Shown: piece by piece, positions 27,155-37,028 of the stretch
Layout of the letters: each line of letters opens with the position of its first letter
Numbering within the stretch: position 1 is the stretch's first letter
Source of the DNA: Nocardioides marmorisolisilvae
Lineage (GTDB): Bacteria > Actinomycetota > Actinomycetes > Propionibacteriales > Nocardioidaceae
Direction of reading: 5' to 3'
DNA: 64,000 bases
Assembly: GCF_003725775.1 (NCBI RefSeq)
Contig: NZ_RJSG01000001.1
Span: 526,746 to 590,745, forward strand
The notes under the pieces: model-generated
The model's input: the letters and a program-made list of their open reading frames with translations, nothing else
Databases searched by the model: none
What the model was told of the DNA's origin: nothing
Program-made: the position numbers and the translations under genes

Positions 27155-30100
27155 CTAGTCGAAGGTTCCGATCAGACCCGCCGTACCGCTCGACGGCAGC
27201 CAGGTCGCGTTCCCGGCGTAGGACGCCGACAGCTTGCCGTTCAGCGGCACCAGCAGTGCCTGCAGCACCGTCGGCGAGCAGGTCACGTGACCGGAGGCAT
27301 CGGTCTTGCCCGAGCAGATCGTGGTGTTGTTCGACTTGAAGGTCACGGTCTGCCCGGAGATCCCCTGCGCCGGGAACCCACCGGTGAGCCGCGCCTCGTA
27401 GCCACCGATCTTGATGGTGATGTCGCCGCTCGAGGACTTCGAGAGCAGGATCGGCATCACGTTCAGGTACGTCACGCCCTTGACCACGGTGATCGACAGC
27501 ACCTTGGTGGCGGTCTGCGCCGGGTGCAGCGAGTCGGTCGCCTTGACGGTGAAGAGGTACGTCCCGGGGTTGGCCGTGGTCGAGCCCGTGATCATGCCCG
27601 AGCTGCTCAGAGTCAGCCCGGCCGGCAGGCTGCCGACGGTCACCGCGTAGGTGTACGGCGGCTGACCACCCGAGGACGCCAGCGTCGCCGAGTACAGGTT
27701 CCGGTACGCCGCGTTCGGCAGCGAGGTCGTCGAGATCGACAGCGGCGGGACCACCTCGACGGTGATCACCTTCGTCGCGTCCGGGTCGACCCCGTTACTG
27801 GCCGTGACCGTGATCGAGTACGTGCCGATCTGGGCCGTGGTCGCCGTCCCCGAGATGGTCGCGTGGCCGCCCCCGTCGTCGTGGAAGGAGATCGAGGCCG
27901 GCAGCGTCCCGGTCTTGGTCAGCGCCGGGACCGGGTAGCCGTCCGCGCTCACGCCGTACGTCGTGCTGACGCCGGTGACGAACCGCAGCGTGCTCGCCGC
28001 CGTGATCTCCGGCGACTCGTTGACAGTGATCGCGATGCTCTTGGTCGCGTCGCTGCCGACACCGTTGTGCGCGGTGACGGTGGCGTTCGAGAGGCCGCCG
28101 GTGCCGTTGGCCGGCGTCCCGGTGATCTTCGCCTTCCCGGCCCCGGTGCTGGTCAGCGACAGACCGCTGGGCAGCACCGTCGAGGTGAGCGAGGGAACGG
28201 GGAAGCCGGACCCGACGAACTCACCGCTCGCGCCCGCGTCGCCGACCTTGAAGGTCGCGGTGCTCGGTCCGGTGAGGCCGGCGATCTCCTGGACCGTCAG
28301 CGTGAACGACGTGGTCGCGTCCGGCGGGGTGCCGTTGCTGTCCTTCACGGTCAGGTTGTAGACGCCTCCGGTGCCGGTCTGCGGCGTCCCGGAGTAGGTG
28401 CCCTGGCCGGCGACGCTGTCGTCGAACCCGACACCCAGCGGCAGCGTGCCCAGGCTGGAGAACGTGCCCAGCGGGTGACCCGAGGTCTGGGTGAACGTGG
28501 TCGTCCCCGGCTGACCGACCTGGTAGGTCGCACTGGCCGGACCGCCGATCACCGGGGCCTGGTGCACGGTGAGGGTCAGGTTCTTGGTGGCGTTGCCGGC
28601 CTCGTTGCTGGCGGTGACCACCACGTTGTAGACGCCACCGGTGCCGGCCGCCGGCGTCCCGGAGATCGTCAGGGTGCCGTCGCCGTTGTCCACGCCGGTC
28701 ACACCGCTCGGCAGGCCCGAGGCCGAGAGCGTCGGCTGCGGGGAGCCGGTGCTGGTGTAGGTCAGCGGGGTACCGGCGTTGCCCACGGCGTAGTCCGCGG
28801 TACCCGGTCCGTCGACGGTCGGGGCGACCTGGACCTTCTCCACCGACCCGATGTCGCACTTGGCGCCCTGCGGCCGCGCGGTGCCGCGCTGGTCGAGCGC
28901 GCCCGCGCCGCACAGCGTGATCGCCGAACCGGTGATCGCGTCGTTGACCCCGGTCGCGGTAGCGGCCGGGATCTTGTCGAGCACCGGGCTGGCCGCGGTC
29001 GGCATCCGGGTCTGGGTCGGCCCGCCGTTGCCGAGCAGAGCCCCGAGCTGCGGGTCACCGGCCTGGTCGTGCTTCGCACCGCTGAAGCCACAGCTGGTGT
29101 CGCCCGACGGGTACTGGTTGTAGCCACCGTCCGCCGGGGTGCCGTTGTCCGCCGGGCTGGTGGTCCTGCGGAAGCAGGTCACGCCGGTGTTGCCGGCGAA
29201 GACGTTCGCCGACAGCGAGGTCGAGGCCCGGTCGAAGAGCACCAGGCCACCGACCGCGCCGGTGCCGGTCGCGGTGTTGCCGGTGATCGTCGAGTGGGTG
29301 ATCGACAGCGGGCCGCCCTGGAAGATGGCGCCGGCCGTCGAGGAGTTGGTGTTGTTGGCGATGGTGCTGTTGCTGATCGACGTCTTGTTCGTGTCGTTGC
29401 TGCCGCTGGACGACGTCGTGATCGCCGAACCGCCGAAGGCGTCGTTGCCGGAGATCGTGCTGGAGTCGACCTTCAGCGAGGTGTTCACGTTGTCGTCCGA
29501 CGAACCGCTGAAGATCGCGCCACCGAGTCCGGAGGTCCCGTCCGCGGTGTTCCCGGTCATGGTCGCGTTCTTCACGGTGACGTTGCCGGCCGAGAGCAGC
29601 GCGCCACCACCGGAGTTCGCACCGGTGGAGGTGTTGTCGGTGAAGTCGGTGCCGTCGAACGACGCGCTGGTCGACGCTCCGACGATCACGCCGCCGCCCG
29701 CGAAGGCGTTGTTGGCGTTGAACACTCCGTCGGTCGCGGTGAACGCACCACCGGCGGTCAGCACGCCACCACCGAAGGCCGCCGCCGAGTTCCCGTCGAA
29801 GGTCGCGTTCGTCAGGTTCGTGATGCCGCTGGTGTAGAGACCGCCGCCCGCGAAGCTGGCGTTGTTGTTCTTGACCGCGCTGTCCTTGATGGTCAGCGTC
29901 GCGGCGTTCAGGATGCCCGCGCCCGAGGCCGCGGTGTTGCCGGTGACCGAGGACCCGTTGCGGATGTCCAGGGTCGAGCCGGCGACCACGTACAGACCGC
30001 CACCGGTGGCGCTGGTGCCCGCGGTGTTGTTGGTGACGTCGGTGTTGTCGAGCACGATCGGGCTGGTGCCCGCGTAGATCGCGCCGCCGTTGCCGGCACT

Positions 30101-32332
30101 GGCGTGCGTCGCCTTGTTGTGGTCCAGGGTGCTGTCGGTCAGGGTCAGCTGGCCCGGGGTGTAGATCGCGCCGGCGGCGACCGCGATGTTGTTGGTCAGC
30201 GAAGAGCCGGTCAGCGTGATCTTGCCGCTGGTGCCACCGTTCACGGTGTTCGGGTAGGTCGCGATCGCACCGCCGATGACCGCGTTGTCGTTGCCGCCGA
30301 CGGCGCCACCGTCGATGGTGCTGTTGGTCATGCTGAGCGTCGGGGTCGTCGCCGCCGCGAACGTCACCTGGAGGATCGCGCCGCCGTAGCCGGCGATCCC
30401 CGGGGACGCGTTGGTGTTCGCCTTGACCTTGTTGCCCGACATCGTGGCGTTCTTGATGGTCAGGCTCGCCACGTTGTAGATCGCGCCGGCGTTGCCGCCG
30501 TTGGTGGTGGTGCCGCCGTCCGCCGTGTTGTTGCTGACCGTGGTGCCGTCGATCGTGGTGGTGCCGAGCGAGTAGTAGGCGCCGGCGTTGACCGCGGTGT
30601 TGCCGGACAGGCTGCCGCCGGTGATCGAGGCAGTCCCGGTGGTGACGATCGCACCGCCCGTGGTCGCGCTGTTGTTGTCGATCGTCGAACCGGTGACGTT
30701 CAGCGCCCCGGACGTCGAGATCGCGCCGCCCTGGACACCGCCCGCGTTGCCGGTCAGGGTCGAGCCGGTCACCGTGGTGACGACCGGGGACAGCGCGGTG
30801 ATCGCACCGCCCTGGGTGGTCGCGGTGTTGTTGGTGATCGAGGTCGTGCCGATGTTCAGGGCGGTCGCCGTGTTGTTCGCGTAGATCGCGGCACCCTGGG
30901 CGCTGGTGTTGGTCTTGATCGTTGCGCCGGTGATGGTGGTCGGCCCGGAGAACTCGTAGATGCCACCACCTGCAGTGGTGGCACTGTTGCCCGAGATCGT
31001 GGTGCCGTTGACGGACAGGCTGCCGGCCGTGATGATGCCGCCGCCGCCGTTCGTCGCCGCGTTGCCGCCGATGGTGCCGTTGGTGGTCGTGGAGCTACCG
31101 AGGTTGTAGAGGCCGGCCCCGTTGGTGGCACCGTTGTTGGTGATGGTGCTGGCGTTGAGGTTGAACGAGCCCGCCGCGGCGACGTACACGCCACCACCGA
31201 GGTTCGCGCCTGCGTTGCCGCCCTGGACGACCGAGCCGCTGTTCAGGTTGAGGGTGCCGCCGTTCACGTAGGCGCCGACACCGTTGCGGGTGGTCCCGTT
31301 GTTCTGCACGGTCACGCCCGAGAGCGTCGTCGTACCGGCGTTGACGTACAGGCCGCCACCGTCGGAGGTCAGACCACTGCCGCCGCTGTTCTGGATGGTG
31401 CCGCCGGTGACCGTCGTGGTCCCGGCGCTGTAGAGGCTGCCGCCGGTGCCGTTCGCCTGGGTCGTGGTGTTCGCGGTGAGGGTCACGCCGTTCAGGTTCG
31501 CCGTCGTGCTCGGGTTGACGTAGACGCCGCCGCCGGCCAGCGCCGCCTTGTTCCCGGAGATCTGGCTCAGGTTGCTGACCGTGAGCGAGCCGCCGTTCTG
31601 GAAGATGGCGCCGCCGACCGAGTTCGCGCCGGACATCGTGTTGTTGGAGATCTGGGAGTTGTTGATCGTGGTGGTGCCGACCGCCGCGATGCCGCCGCCC
31701 GCTCCACTCGCTGTCGCACTGGTGTTGGTGGTGACCGAGGAGTTGGTGACGTTAAGCGTGCTGGTGCCCCACGCGAGGATGCCGGCGCCGATCGGGCTGG
31801 TGTTGCCGGTGACGCTCACGTTGTTGAGGTTCACCGTCGCGGCAACGGGAGCGGCCGCGGTGCCGATCCGGATACCGCCGCCCCAGACGTTGCTGGTGGC
31901 GTTGTTCCCGCCGGTCACCGTCAGGTCGTTGAGCGAGACCGTGACCGCGCCGGTGACGGCGATGGTCGAGGTGTTCGCCTGGTTGGCGTTGGTGATCGTG
32001 GTGGTGCCCACTCCCGCACCGTTCACGACTGCGCCCTTGGTGCTGAAGATCGGGCGCTCGGTGTAGCTGCCCGCAGCCACGCTGATGATGTCGCCGTTGG
32101 CGAACGCCGGCTTGGCCAGCACGCCGGTGATCGTCGCGCAGGCGGTGCCGCTGGTGTTGCAGGCCGCCGCGTTGTTGCCGCCGGACGCAGCCGTCTTCAC
32201 GAACCAGGTGGCCGCCGCATGGGCAGGCTCCGCCACGATCAGGAACCCGAGCGCGACCGCGACCGACGCGGTGAGGCTGAGCAGGCGACGGGAGGTGCGG
32301 CGACGAGGCCGAGCAGCACGGTGAGCAGACAT
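27155..32332 (-). CDS. Large secreted beta-helix and Ig-like repeat protein
   Basis: A 1725-aa exported protein. The signal peptide ends around AEPAHA-A (residues 1-40). Residues about 60-1130 are a right-handed parallel beta-helix of roughly 25-residue turns with recurring GNTA...GGGI and GGAI motifs rich in Asn, Thr and Gly (polymorphic-membrane-protein-like). A choice-of-anchor-Q-like closing segment follows (DQRGTARPQGAKCDIGSVE). About five Ig-like/putative-Ig domains (LPSGVTGVDNGDGTLTISGT and similar) and a C-terminal Ig-type domain come next. There is no LPXTG or membrane anchor, so it is probably secreted or bound non-covalently. ATG 32332 follows GGGG. Adhesion is a guess. Confidence 0.85.
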   Translation of the reverse strand: MSAHRAARPRRRTSRRLLSLTASVAVALGFLIVAEPAHAAATWFVKTAASGGNNAAACNTSGTACATITGVLAKPAFANGDIISVAAGSYTERPIFSTKGAVVNGAGVGTTTITNANQANTSTIAVTGAVTVSLNDLTVTGGNNATSNVWGGGIRIGTAAAPVAATVNLNNVSVTGNTSPIGAGILAWGTSTLNVTNSSVTTNTSATASGAGGGIAAVGTTTINNSQISNNTMSGANSVGGAIFQNGGSLTVSNLSQISGNKAALAGGGVYVNPSTTANLNGVTLTANTTTQANGTGGSLYSAGTTTVTGGTIQNSGGSGLTSDGGGLYVNAGTTTLSGVTVQNNGTTRNGVGAYVNGGTLNLNSGSVVQGGNAGANLGGGVYVAAAGSFNLNASTITNNGATNGAGLYNLGSSTTTNGTIGGNAATNGGGGIITAGSLSVNGTTISGNSATTAGGGIYEFSGPTTITGATIKTNTSAQGAAIYANNTATALNIGTTSITNNTATTQGGAITALSPVVTTVTGSTLTGNAGGVQGGAISTSGALNVTGSTIDNNSATTGGAIVTTGTASITGGSLSGNTAVNAGAYYSLGTTTIDGTTVSNNTADGGTTTNGGNAGAIYNVASLTIKNATMSGNKVKANTNASPGIAGYGGAILQVTFAAATTPTLSMTNSTIDGGAVGGNDNAVIGGAIATYPNTVNGGTSGKITLTGSSLTNNIAVAAGAIYTPGQLTLTDSTLDHNKATHASAGNGGAIYAGTSPIVLDNTDVTNNTAGTSATGGGLYVVAGSTLDIRNGSSVTGNTAASGAGILNAATLTIKDSAVKNNNASFAGGGLYTSGITNLTNATFDGNSAAAFGGGVLTAGGAFTATDGVFNANNAFAGGGVIVGASTSASFDGTDFTDNTSTGANSGGGALLSAGNVTVKNATMTGNTADGTSGLGGAIFSGSSDDNVNTSLKVDSSTISGNDAFGGSAITTSSSGSNDTNKTSISNSTIANNTNSSTAGAIFQGGPLSITHSTITGNTATGTGAVGGLVLFDRASTSLSANVFAGNTGVTCFRRTTSPADNGTPADGGYNQYPSGDTSCGFSGAKHDQAGDPQLGALLGNGGPTQTRMPTAASPVLDKIPAATATGVNDAITGSAITLCGAGALDQRGTARPQGAKCDIGSVEKVQVAPTVDGPGTADYAVGNAGTPLTYTSTGSPQPTLSASGLPSGVTGVDNGDGTLTISGTPAAGTGGVYNVVVTASNEAGNATKNLTLTVHQAPVIGGPASATYQVGQPGTTTFTQTSGHPLGTFSSLGTLPLGVGFDDSVAGQGTYSGTPQTGTGGVYNLTVKDSNGTPPDATTSFTLTVQEIAGLTGPSTATFKVGDAGASGEFVGSGFPVPSLTSTVLPSGLSLTSTGAGKAKITGTPANGTGGLSNATVTAHNGVGSDATKSIAITVNESPEITAASTLRFVTGVSTTYGVSADGYPVPALTKTGTLPASISFHDDGGGHATISGTATTAQIGTYSITVTASNGVDPDATKVITVEVVPPLSISTTSLPNAAYRNLYSATLASSGGQPPYTYAVTVGSLPAGLTLSSSGMITGSTTANPGTYLFTVKATDSLHPAQTATKVLSITVVKGVTYLNVMPILLSKSSSGDITIKIGGYEARLTGGFPAQGISGQTVTFKSNNTTICSGKTDASGHVTCSPTVLQALLVPLNGKLSASYAGNATWLPSSGTAGLIGTFD

Positions 32333-32463
32333 GACGAACCCCAACTGCCAGGATGGGAGGGAGACCTGACGGTGGCGACGCTAAGCGGGTATGCGCCGAT
32401 CCGGAACGCGTTGCCGCCTAAATGGTCAACATGGACTAGTCATTTTCGAAACCTTCGTAACCT

Positions 32464-33282
32464 TCAGCCGCGCAGGTACGCGAGCTGGGCCCGCACCGAC
32501 AGCTCGGCAGCGCCCCACAGCACCGGGTCGACGTCGGTGTAGACGATCTCGACGACCCGACGAGGGAGCTCGTCCGCGGCGAGGCCCTCGGGGTGCGGCT
32601 GCGACTCGAGCTGCGCCAGCGCCGCACGCACCTGGTCGAGGCGTTCGCCGCGGTGCGCGATGTAGTAGTCCAGCGCTCCGAGCGCGTTCTCGATGACCGG
32701 CCCGTGGCCCGGCCAGATAGAGGCGATCTCGTGCTCGGCGGCCAGCGCGTGCAACCGGTCGAGGGAGTCCAGGTAGGCGCCGAGCTGGCCGTCCGGGTGG
32801 GCGACGACCGTGGTGCCCCGCCCGAGCACGGTGTCACCGGTGAGCACGGTCCGCTCGGCCGGCACCAGGAAGCAGAGCGAGTCGGCGGTGTGCCCGGGCG
32901 TCCCGATCACCCGCACCTCCAGACCGTCGACCTCGACGACGTCACCGTCACCGAGGCCTTCGGACCCGAGCCGGTACTCCGGGTCCAGGGCCCGTACGCC
33001 GCAGCCCCAGCGGGTCGCGAACTCCTTGGCGGCCTCGGAGTGGTCAAAGTGGTGGTGGGTGAGCAGCACGGTGCCGACCTCGCCGGCCCCCGACTCCTCC
33101 AGCGCAGCTTCGATCGCCGCGAGGTGCGACTCGTCCGGCGGACCCGGGTCGATGACCACCGAGCGCTTCGCGCCGGGCTCGCGCAGCACCCAGGTGTTGG
33201 TGCCGTCCAGGGTCATCATGTTCGCGTTCGGCGCGAGCACGCACCGACCGCGCTCGCCGAACGCACCGCCGGACCAGGTCAC
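32464..33282 (-). CDS. MBL-fold metallo-hydrolase
   Basis: A 272-aa metallo-beta-lactamase-fold hydrolase with the binuclear zinc motif LLTHHHFDHSEAA, and the further ligands His in IGTPGHTADS, Asp in LTGDTVLGRG and His in IWPGHGPVIE. A C-terminal helical extension resembles the LACTB2/RNase-like winged domain. It starts at GTG 33282 and is the last gene of the DUF4177-RidA-Nudix-MBL run (Rv3677c position). Substrate unknown; hydroxyacylglutathione hydrolase-like or RNA cleavage are both possible. Confidence 0.9.
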   Translation of the reverse strand: MTWSGGAFGERGRCVLAPNANMMTLDGTNTWVLREPGAKRSVVIDPGPPDESHLAAIEAALEESGAGEVGTVLLTHHHFDHSEAAKEFATRWGCGVRALDPEYRLGSEGLGDGDVVEVDGLEVRVIGTPGHTADSLCFLVPAERTVLTGDTVLGRGTTVVAHPDGQLGAYLDSLDRLHALAAEHEIASIWPGHGPVIENALGALDYYIAHRGERLDQVRAALAQLESQPHPEGLAADELPRRVVEIVYTDVDPVLWGAAELSVRAQLAYLRG

Positions 33283-33286
33283 CGGA

Positions 33287-34165
33287 TCAGGCCTGTCCCC
33301 AGCGCGCGTTCTTGGCCCGGGCCTCGAGCAGCGCGTCGGCCTGCGGCGGGCGGGTCAGCGTGAACTGCTCCCCCTCGGGCTCGACCGCCGGGCAGAACAT
33401 CTCGATCCGGCGCTCCGACGCAGCGGCGATCACCGCTGCCGGGTCGGCGTACTGGGCCACGTCCAGGCTGGTGATGTACGTGGGCGGCAGCATCAGGATC
33501 TCCCGCTCCTCGGCCTGCTCCACGGCCCGGATCGCCGGCAGCCAGACGACGTGGTCGGACTCGGTGGAGACGTCACGGGTCTTCTGCCCCTCGGGCAGCT
33601 CGGCGACGAAGAACCAGGTGCGGTAGCGCTTGGGCTCGAAGATCGGCGTCAGCCAGCCGGCCCAGGCGCCGAGCAGGTCGGTGCGCAGCACCAGCCCGCG
33701 CTGGTTGAGGAAGTCGGTCATCGACAGCTCGCGCGCCTCGAGCGCGACCCGGTCGGCCTCCCAGTCCTCGCCCGTCGTGTCGGCGATCACCGAGTCGGCG
33801 GACTCGCCGGCCAGCAGGACGCCGGACTCCTCGAAGGTCTCGCGGACCGCGGCCGCAACCAGGGCGCGGGCCTGCGCCTCGTCGGTGCCGAGCCGCTCGG
33901 CCCACTCGGCCGGGCTCGGGCCGGCCCAGGCCACCGTGTGGTCGAAGTCGCGGGGGTCGACGCCACCGCCGGGGAAGACGCACATCCCGCCGGCGAACTC
34001 CATCGAGATCTGGCGACGCAGCAGGTAGAGCTCAGGTCCGTCGGACCCGGGACGGACCAGCACCACCGTGGCGGCGTCGCGCGGTTCGGCCGGGACCTTC
34101 GTGCCGTCGGCGAACTCGGCTGCTGCGTCGGCGAACTCCTTCGGCAGGCCCACGAGACCTGCCAT
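33287..34165 (-). CDS. Nudix hydrolase domain protein (NUDT19-like)
   Basis: A 292-aa protein with a diverged Nudix box: FPGGGVDPRDF begins it, then a long insert, and AAAVRETFEESGVLLAG completes the REXXEEXG part. The inserted segment and the C-terminal IEMFCPAVEPE region match the NUDT7/NUDT19-like subgroup, so an acyl-CoA diphosphatase role is plausible. ATG 34165 overlaps the RidA stop by one base (TGATG), indicating coupled translation. The MBL gene begins four bases after its stop. Confidence 0.88.
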   Translation of the reverse strand: MAGLVGLPKEFADAAAEFADGTKVPAEPRDAATVVLVRPGSDGPELYLLRRQISMEFAGGMCVFPGGGVDPRDFDHTVAWAGPSPAEWAERLGTDEAQARALVAAAVRETFEESGVLLAGESADSVIADTTGEDWEADRVALEARELSMTDFLNQRGLVLRTDLLGAWAGWLTPIFEPKRYRTWFFVAELPEGQKTRDVSTESDHVVWLPAIRAVEQAEEREILMLPPTYITSLDVAQYADPAAVIAAASERRIEMFCPAVEPEGEQFTLTRPPQADALLEARAKNARWGQA

Positions 34166-34623
34166 CAGAACTCCACGATCAGCTCGACCTCGACCGGCGC
34201 GTCCAGCGGCAGCACCGGTACGCCGACCGCGGAACGCGCGTGCCGACCGGCGTCGCCGAAGACCTCGCCGAGCAGCTCGGAGACGCCGTTCGCGACCGCC
34301 GGCTGGCCGGTGAAGTCGGGCGTCGAGGCGACGAAGCAGACGACCTTGACCACGCGCTTGACCGCGGAGAGGTCGCCGAGCTCGGCGCGCACCGCGGCGA
34401 GCGCGTTCAGCCCGCACTGCTGGGCGCAGGCGACGGCCTCCTCGCTGGAGACCTCGCCGCCGACCTTGCCGGTGGCCATCAGCTGGCCCTCGCGCATCGG
34501 CAGCTGGCCGGAGGTGAAGACCAGGTTCCCGCTGCGGACCGCGGGGATGTAGGCGGCGACCGGCTTGGCCACCTCCGGGACGCTGAGTCCGAGCGCCGCC
34601 AGGCGCTCCTCCGGCGTGCTCAC
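34165..34623 (-). CDS. RidA family (YjgF/YER057c/UK114) protein
   Basis: A 152-aa protein of the RidA family, which hydrolyses reactive enamines/imines made by PLP enzymes. The segments AVRSGNLVFTSGQLP, EAVACAQQCGLNALAAV, VKVVCFVAST and the closing RSAVGVPVLPLDAPVEVELI are typical. The catalytic Arg of RidA proper is seen here as ARSAVGV. Two bases separate it from the small DUF4177 gene upstream, and it overlaps the Nudix gene by one base. It corresponds to Rv3678c. Confidence 0.92.
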   Translation of the reverse strand: MSTPEERLAALGLSVPEVAKPVAAYIPAVRSGNLVFTSGQLPMREGQLMATGKVGGEVSSEEAVACAQQCGLNALAAVRAELGDLSAVKRVVKVVCFVASTPDFTGQPAVANGVSELLGEVFGDAGRHARSAVGVPVLPLDAPVEVELIVEF

Positions 34624-34625
34624 GA

Positions 34626-34781
34626 TCAGGCCTCCTTCGGCCGCTTCAGGAACGCGATCAGCCCGCCCTGCTCGCTCTTCTCGATGTGCACGAGCTCGAA
34701 GCCCATCTCACCGAAGTTGTTCAGCATCAGGGTCTCGTTGTGGAGCGGAATCGGCGCCACCTGGTACTCCCACTGGGTCAT
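34626..34781 (-). CDS. 51-aa DUF4177 family protein (Rv3678A-like)
   Basis: A small gene that opens MTQWEYQVAPIPLHN, continues with MLNNFGEMGFELVHIEK and ends IAFLKRPKEA. It fits the DUF4177 pattern, a short fold in which W-EY and G-ELV are conserved. It is the first gene of the RidA-Nudix-MBL operon, two bases before ridA, and sits 23 bases from the divergent hydrolase gene. A protein of this kind (Rv3678A) occupies the same place in mycobacteria. Function unknown. Confidence 0.85.
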   Translation of the reverse strand: MTQWEYQVAPIPLHNETLMLNNFGEMGFELVHIEKSEQGGLIAFLKRPKEA

Positions 34782-34804
34782 GGAACTGACTCTAGTCTGG
34801 GCCG

Positions 34805-35518
34805 GTGACCGACCTGCTGCCCGATGCCGTGGTCCGCTACGGAGACCACGAGCTCGCCGTGATCGACCTGCACGTGCCGGTCGAGGCGAACGGCACGCTG
34901 GTGGTCCTGGTCCACGGCGGTTTCTGGAAACAGCAGTTCGACCGGACCCACACCCGGGAGCAGGCCCGCGCCCTGGCCGACGCCGGCTACCTGGTGGCGA
35001 CCCCCGAGTACCGACGCGTCGGCGGAGGCGGCGGCTGGCCGACGACCGCGCTCGACGTGGAGGCCGCCGTCAACGCGCTGCCGGTGCTGATCGCCGGGCT
35101 CGGCCTCACCTTCGAGCGCGCCGCGCTGACCGGGCACTCGGCCGGCGGCCACCTGGTGACCTGGCTGCTGACGCGCGCGCTCGCCGTGGACTTCGACCGG
35201 GTGGTGCCGGTCGCCGGCGTGGTCGACCTGGTGCTCGCCGACGAGCGGCACCTGGGTTCTGACGCCGTGCTGCGATTCCTCGACGGCGCACCGGTCACCG
35301 AGGCCGACCCGATGACGTTGCTGACCGCTGCCCCGAACGCCGTGGTCCAGCTGCTGCACGGTGCCGACGACGACACCGTCCCGATCGAGCTGAGCCGGCG
35401 CTTCGTCGCCGCGCACCCCTGGGCCGAGCTCGTCGAGCTGCCGGGCGTCGGGCACTTCGAGTTCCTGGACCCGGCGGACCCGGCGTTCGACGCGCTGCTG
35501 GAGCTGCTCAGGCGATGA
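34805..35518 (+). CDS. Alpha/beta hydrolase
   Basis: A 237-aa cytoplasmic serine hydrolase. The oxyanion motif is [11 protein letters not shown] (HGG-W type), the nucleophile elbow is GHSAGGH, and the acid and His follow in [11 protein letters not shown] and [17 protein letters not shown] is typical of kynurenine formamidase and related acyl-ester hydrolases. The start is GTG 34805. Its 3' end overlaps the convergent CoA-transferase subunit B gene by 11 bases. Substrate not known. Confidence 0.87.
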   Translation: MTDLLPDAVVRYGDHELAVIDLHVPVEANGTLVVLVHGGFWKQQFDRTHTREQARALADAGYLVATPEYRRVGGGGGWPTTALDVEAAVNALPVLIAGLGLTFERAALTGHSAGGHLVTWLLTRALAVDFDRVVPVAGVVDLVLADERHLGSDAVLRFLDGAPVTEADPMTLLTAAPNAVVQLLHGADDDTVPIELSRRFVAAHPWAELVELPGVGHFEFLDPADPAFDALLELLRR

Positions 35519-36137
35519 TCGGTGGTTCAGTCTGCCGCCGTACGTCGTCCTCGGTGGCTCCGGGGGCGAGCTCGACCAGCTTCAGCCCGTCCTCGGTGAT
35601 GTCGAGGACGCAGAGGTCGGTGATGATCCGCTCGACGACGCCGCGACCCGTGTAGGGCAGCGAGCACTCGTTGACGATCTTGTACTCGCCGTCCTTGGAG
35701 ACGTGCTCCATCAGCACGATCACGCGCTTGGCGCCGTGGACCAGATCCATTGCGCCCCCCATCCCCTTGACCATCTTCCCGGGAATCATCCAGTTGGCGA
35801 TGTCGCCACCGGCCGAGACCTGCATCGCGCCGAGGATCGCGGCATCGATCTTGCCGCCGCGGATCATCCCGAAGGACGTCGCGGAGTCGAAGTAGGAAGC
35901 ACCGCGCCGGATCGTCACGGTCTCCTTGCCGGCGTTGATCAGGTCGGGATCCTCCTCACCCGCGTAGGGGTAGGGGCCGACGCCGAGGATTCCGTTCTCG
36001 GACTGGAGCACCAGCTCGACGTCGTCGCCGACGTAGTTCGGGACCAACGTCGGCAGACCGATGCCGAGGTTCACGTAGCTGCCGTCGGTCAGCTCCGAGG
36101 CTGCGCGGGCAGCCATCTCTTCCCTGGTCCAGGCCAT
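35508..36137 (-). CDS. scoB: 3-oxoacid CoA-transferase subunit B
   Basis: A 209-aa beta subunit of a class I CoA-transferase (succinyl-CoA:3-ketoacid type). The catalytic glutamate lies in [17 protein letters not shown], preceded by [16 protein letters not shown]; the [15 protein letters not shown] segment is also conserved. Its ATG shares one base with the stop of subunit A (TGATG), so translation is coupled. Together they exchange CoA between succinyl-CoA and a 3-oxoacid, for ketone-body or fatty-acid-derived metabolites. Confidence 0.93.
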   Translation of the reverse strand: MAWTREEMAARAASELTDGSYVNLGIGLPTLVPNYVGDDVELVLQSENGILGVGPYPYAGEEDPDLINAGKETVTIRRGASYFDSATSFGMIRGGKIDAAILGAMQVSAGGDIANWMIPGKMVKGMGGAMDLVHGAKRVIVLMEHVSKDGEYKIVNECSLPYTGRGVVERIITDLCVLDITEDGLKLVELAPGATEDDVRRQTEPPIIA

Positions 36138-36898
36138 CAGGCACGCTCCCGGGTGGTGACCTTCTCGATCCTCTTGTCCGCTGCCTGCTCGGGGGTCAGC
36201 GCGACCACGCGTTGCACGAAGACGCCCGGCGTGTGCACGTTGTTGGGGTCCAGCTCTCCCGGCTCGACCAGCTCCTCGACCTCGGCGATCGTCACCCGCC
36301 CGCACATCGCGGCCAGCGGATTGAAGTTGCGGGCCGAGTCCCGGTAGACGAGGTTCCCGTGCCGGTCGCCCTTCCATGCGCGAACCAGGCCGAAGTCGGC
36401 GACCAGAGCGGTCTCGAGGACGAACTCGCGCCCGTTGAACTCCCGGGTCTCCTTGGGAGGCGACGCCAGCGCGATCGAGCCGTCGGCGTGGTAGCGCCAG
36501 GGCAGCCCGCCCTCGGCGACCTGCGTCCCGCCACCGGCCGCCGTGAAGAAGGCCGCGATCCCCGAGCCGCCGGCCCGCATCCGCTCGGCGAGGGTGCCCT
36601 GCGGGTTGAGCTCGACCTCCAGCTCGCCGGAGAGGAACTGCCGCGCGAACTCCTTGTTCTCCCCGACGTAGGAGGACACCATCCGGCGCAGGCGACGGGC
36701 GAACAGGAGACGTCCCAGTCCCCACTCGTCGACCCCGCAGTTGTTCGAGATCGCCTCGAGGTCACCGACCCCGGACTCCAGCAGGGCCTCGATCAGCACG
36801 GACGGGATGCCGCAGAGCCCGAACCCTCCGACCGCCAGGGTGGCTCCGTCGGGGATGTCCGCGACGGCCTCCCCTGCGCTGGCCACGACCTTGTCCAT
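36137..36898 (-). CDS. scoA: 3-oxoacid CoA-transferase subunit A
   Basis: A 253-aa alpha subunit with the CoA-binding signature [15 protein letters not shown] (GXGGF-like), the [13 protein letters not shown] segment and [20 protein letters not shown] typical of ScoA/AtoD proteins. MDKVVA at 36898 is chosen over an upstream ATG at 36919 because homologues begin MDKV. A 20-bp inverted repeat lies 27 bases upstream in the promoter region. Confidence 0.93.
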   Translation of the reverse strand: MDKVVASAGEAVADIPDGATLAVGGFGLCGIPSVLIEALLESGVGDLEAISNNCGVDEWGLGRLLFARRLRRMVSSYVGENKEFARQFLSGELEVELNPQGTLAERMRAGGSGIAAFFTAAGGGTQVAEGGLPWRYHADGSIALASPPKETREFNGREFVLETALVADFGLVRAWKGDRHGNLVYRDSARNFNPLAAMCGRVTIAEVEELVEPGELDPNNVHTPGVFVQRVVALTPEQAADKRIEKVTTRERA

Positions 36899-36924
36899 GC
36901 TCCCGCTCCCGTCCCTCACCGGCT

Positions 36925-36944
36925 TGGTTAACGAACACTAACCA
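36925..36944. promoter_or_regulatory. Inverted repeat in the scoAB promoter
   Basis: TGGTTA (36925-36930) and TAACCA (36939-36944) form a perfect 6-8-6 inverted repeat just upstream of scoA. It looks like a TetR-type operator, such as those controlling lipid-degradation genes in actinobacteria. No regulator gene is adjacent, so the protein that binds it lies elsewhere. Confidence 0.5.
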
Positions 36945-37028
36945 GCGCCTGTTGGTCCCGTCCACACGGTGACGATCCTCACGGTCTCGCTCGGCACGGC
37001 AGATCGCAAGTGCCCTAGGCTGCCCTCC

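Noticed and set aside
27287-32542. A 1751-codon open frame antisense to the beta-helix gene
   Set aside because: It is Arg/Val/Asp-rich with no domain, a typical GC-driven shadow; the minus-strand protein has a signal peptide and regular beta-helix repeats.
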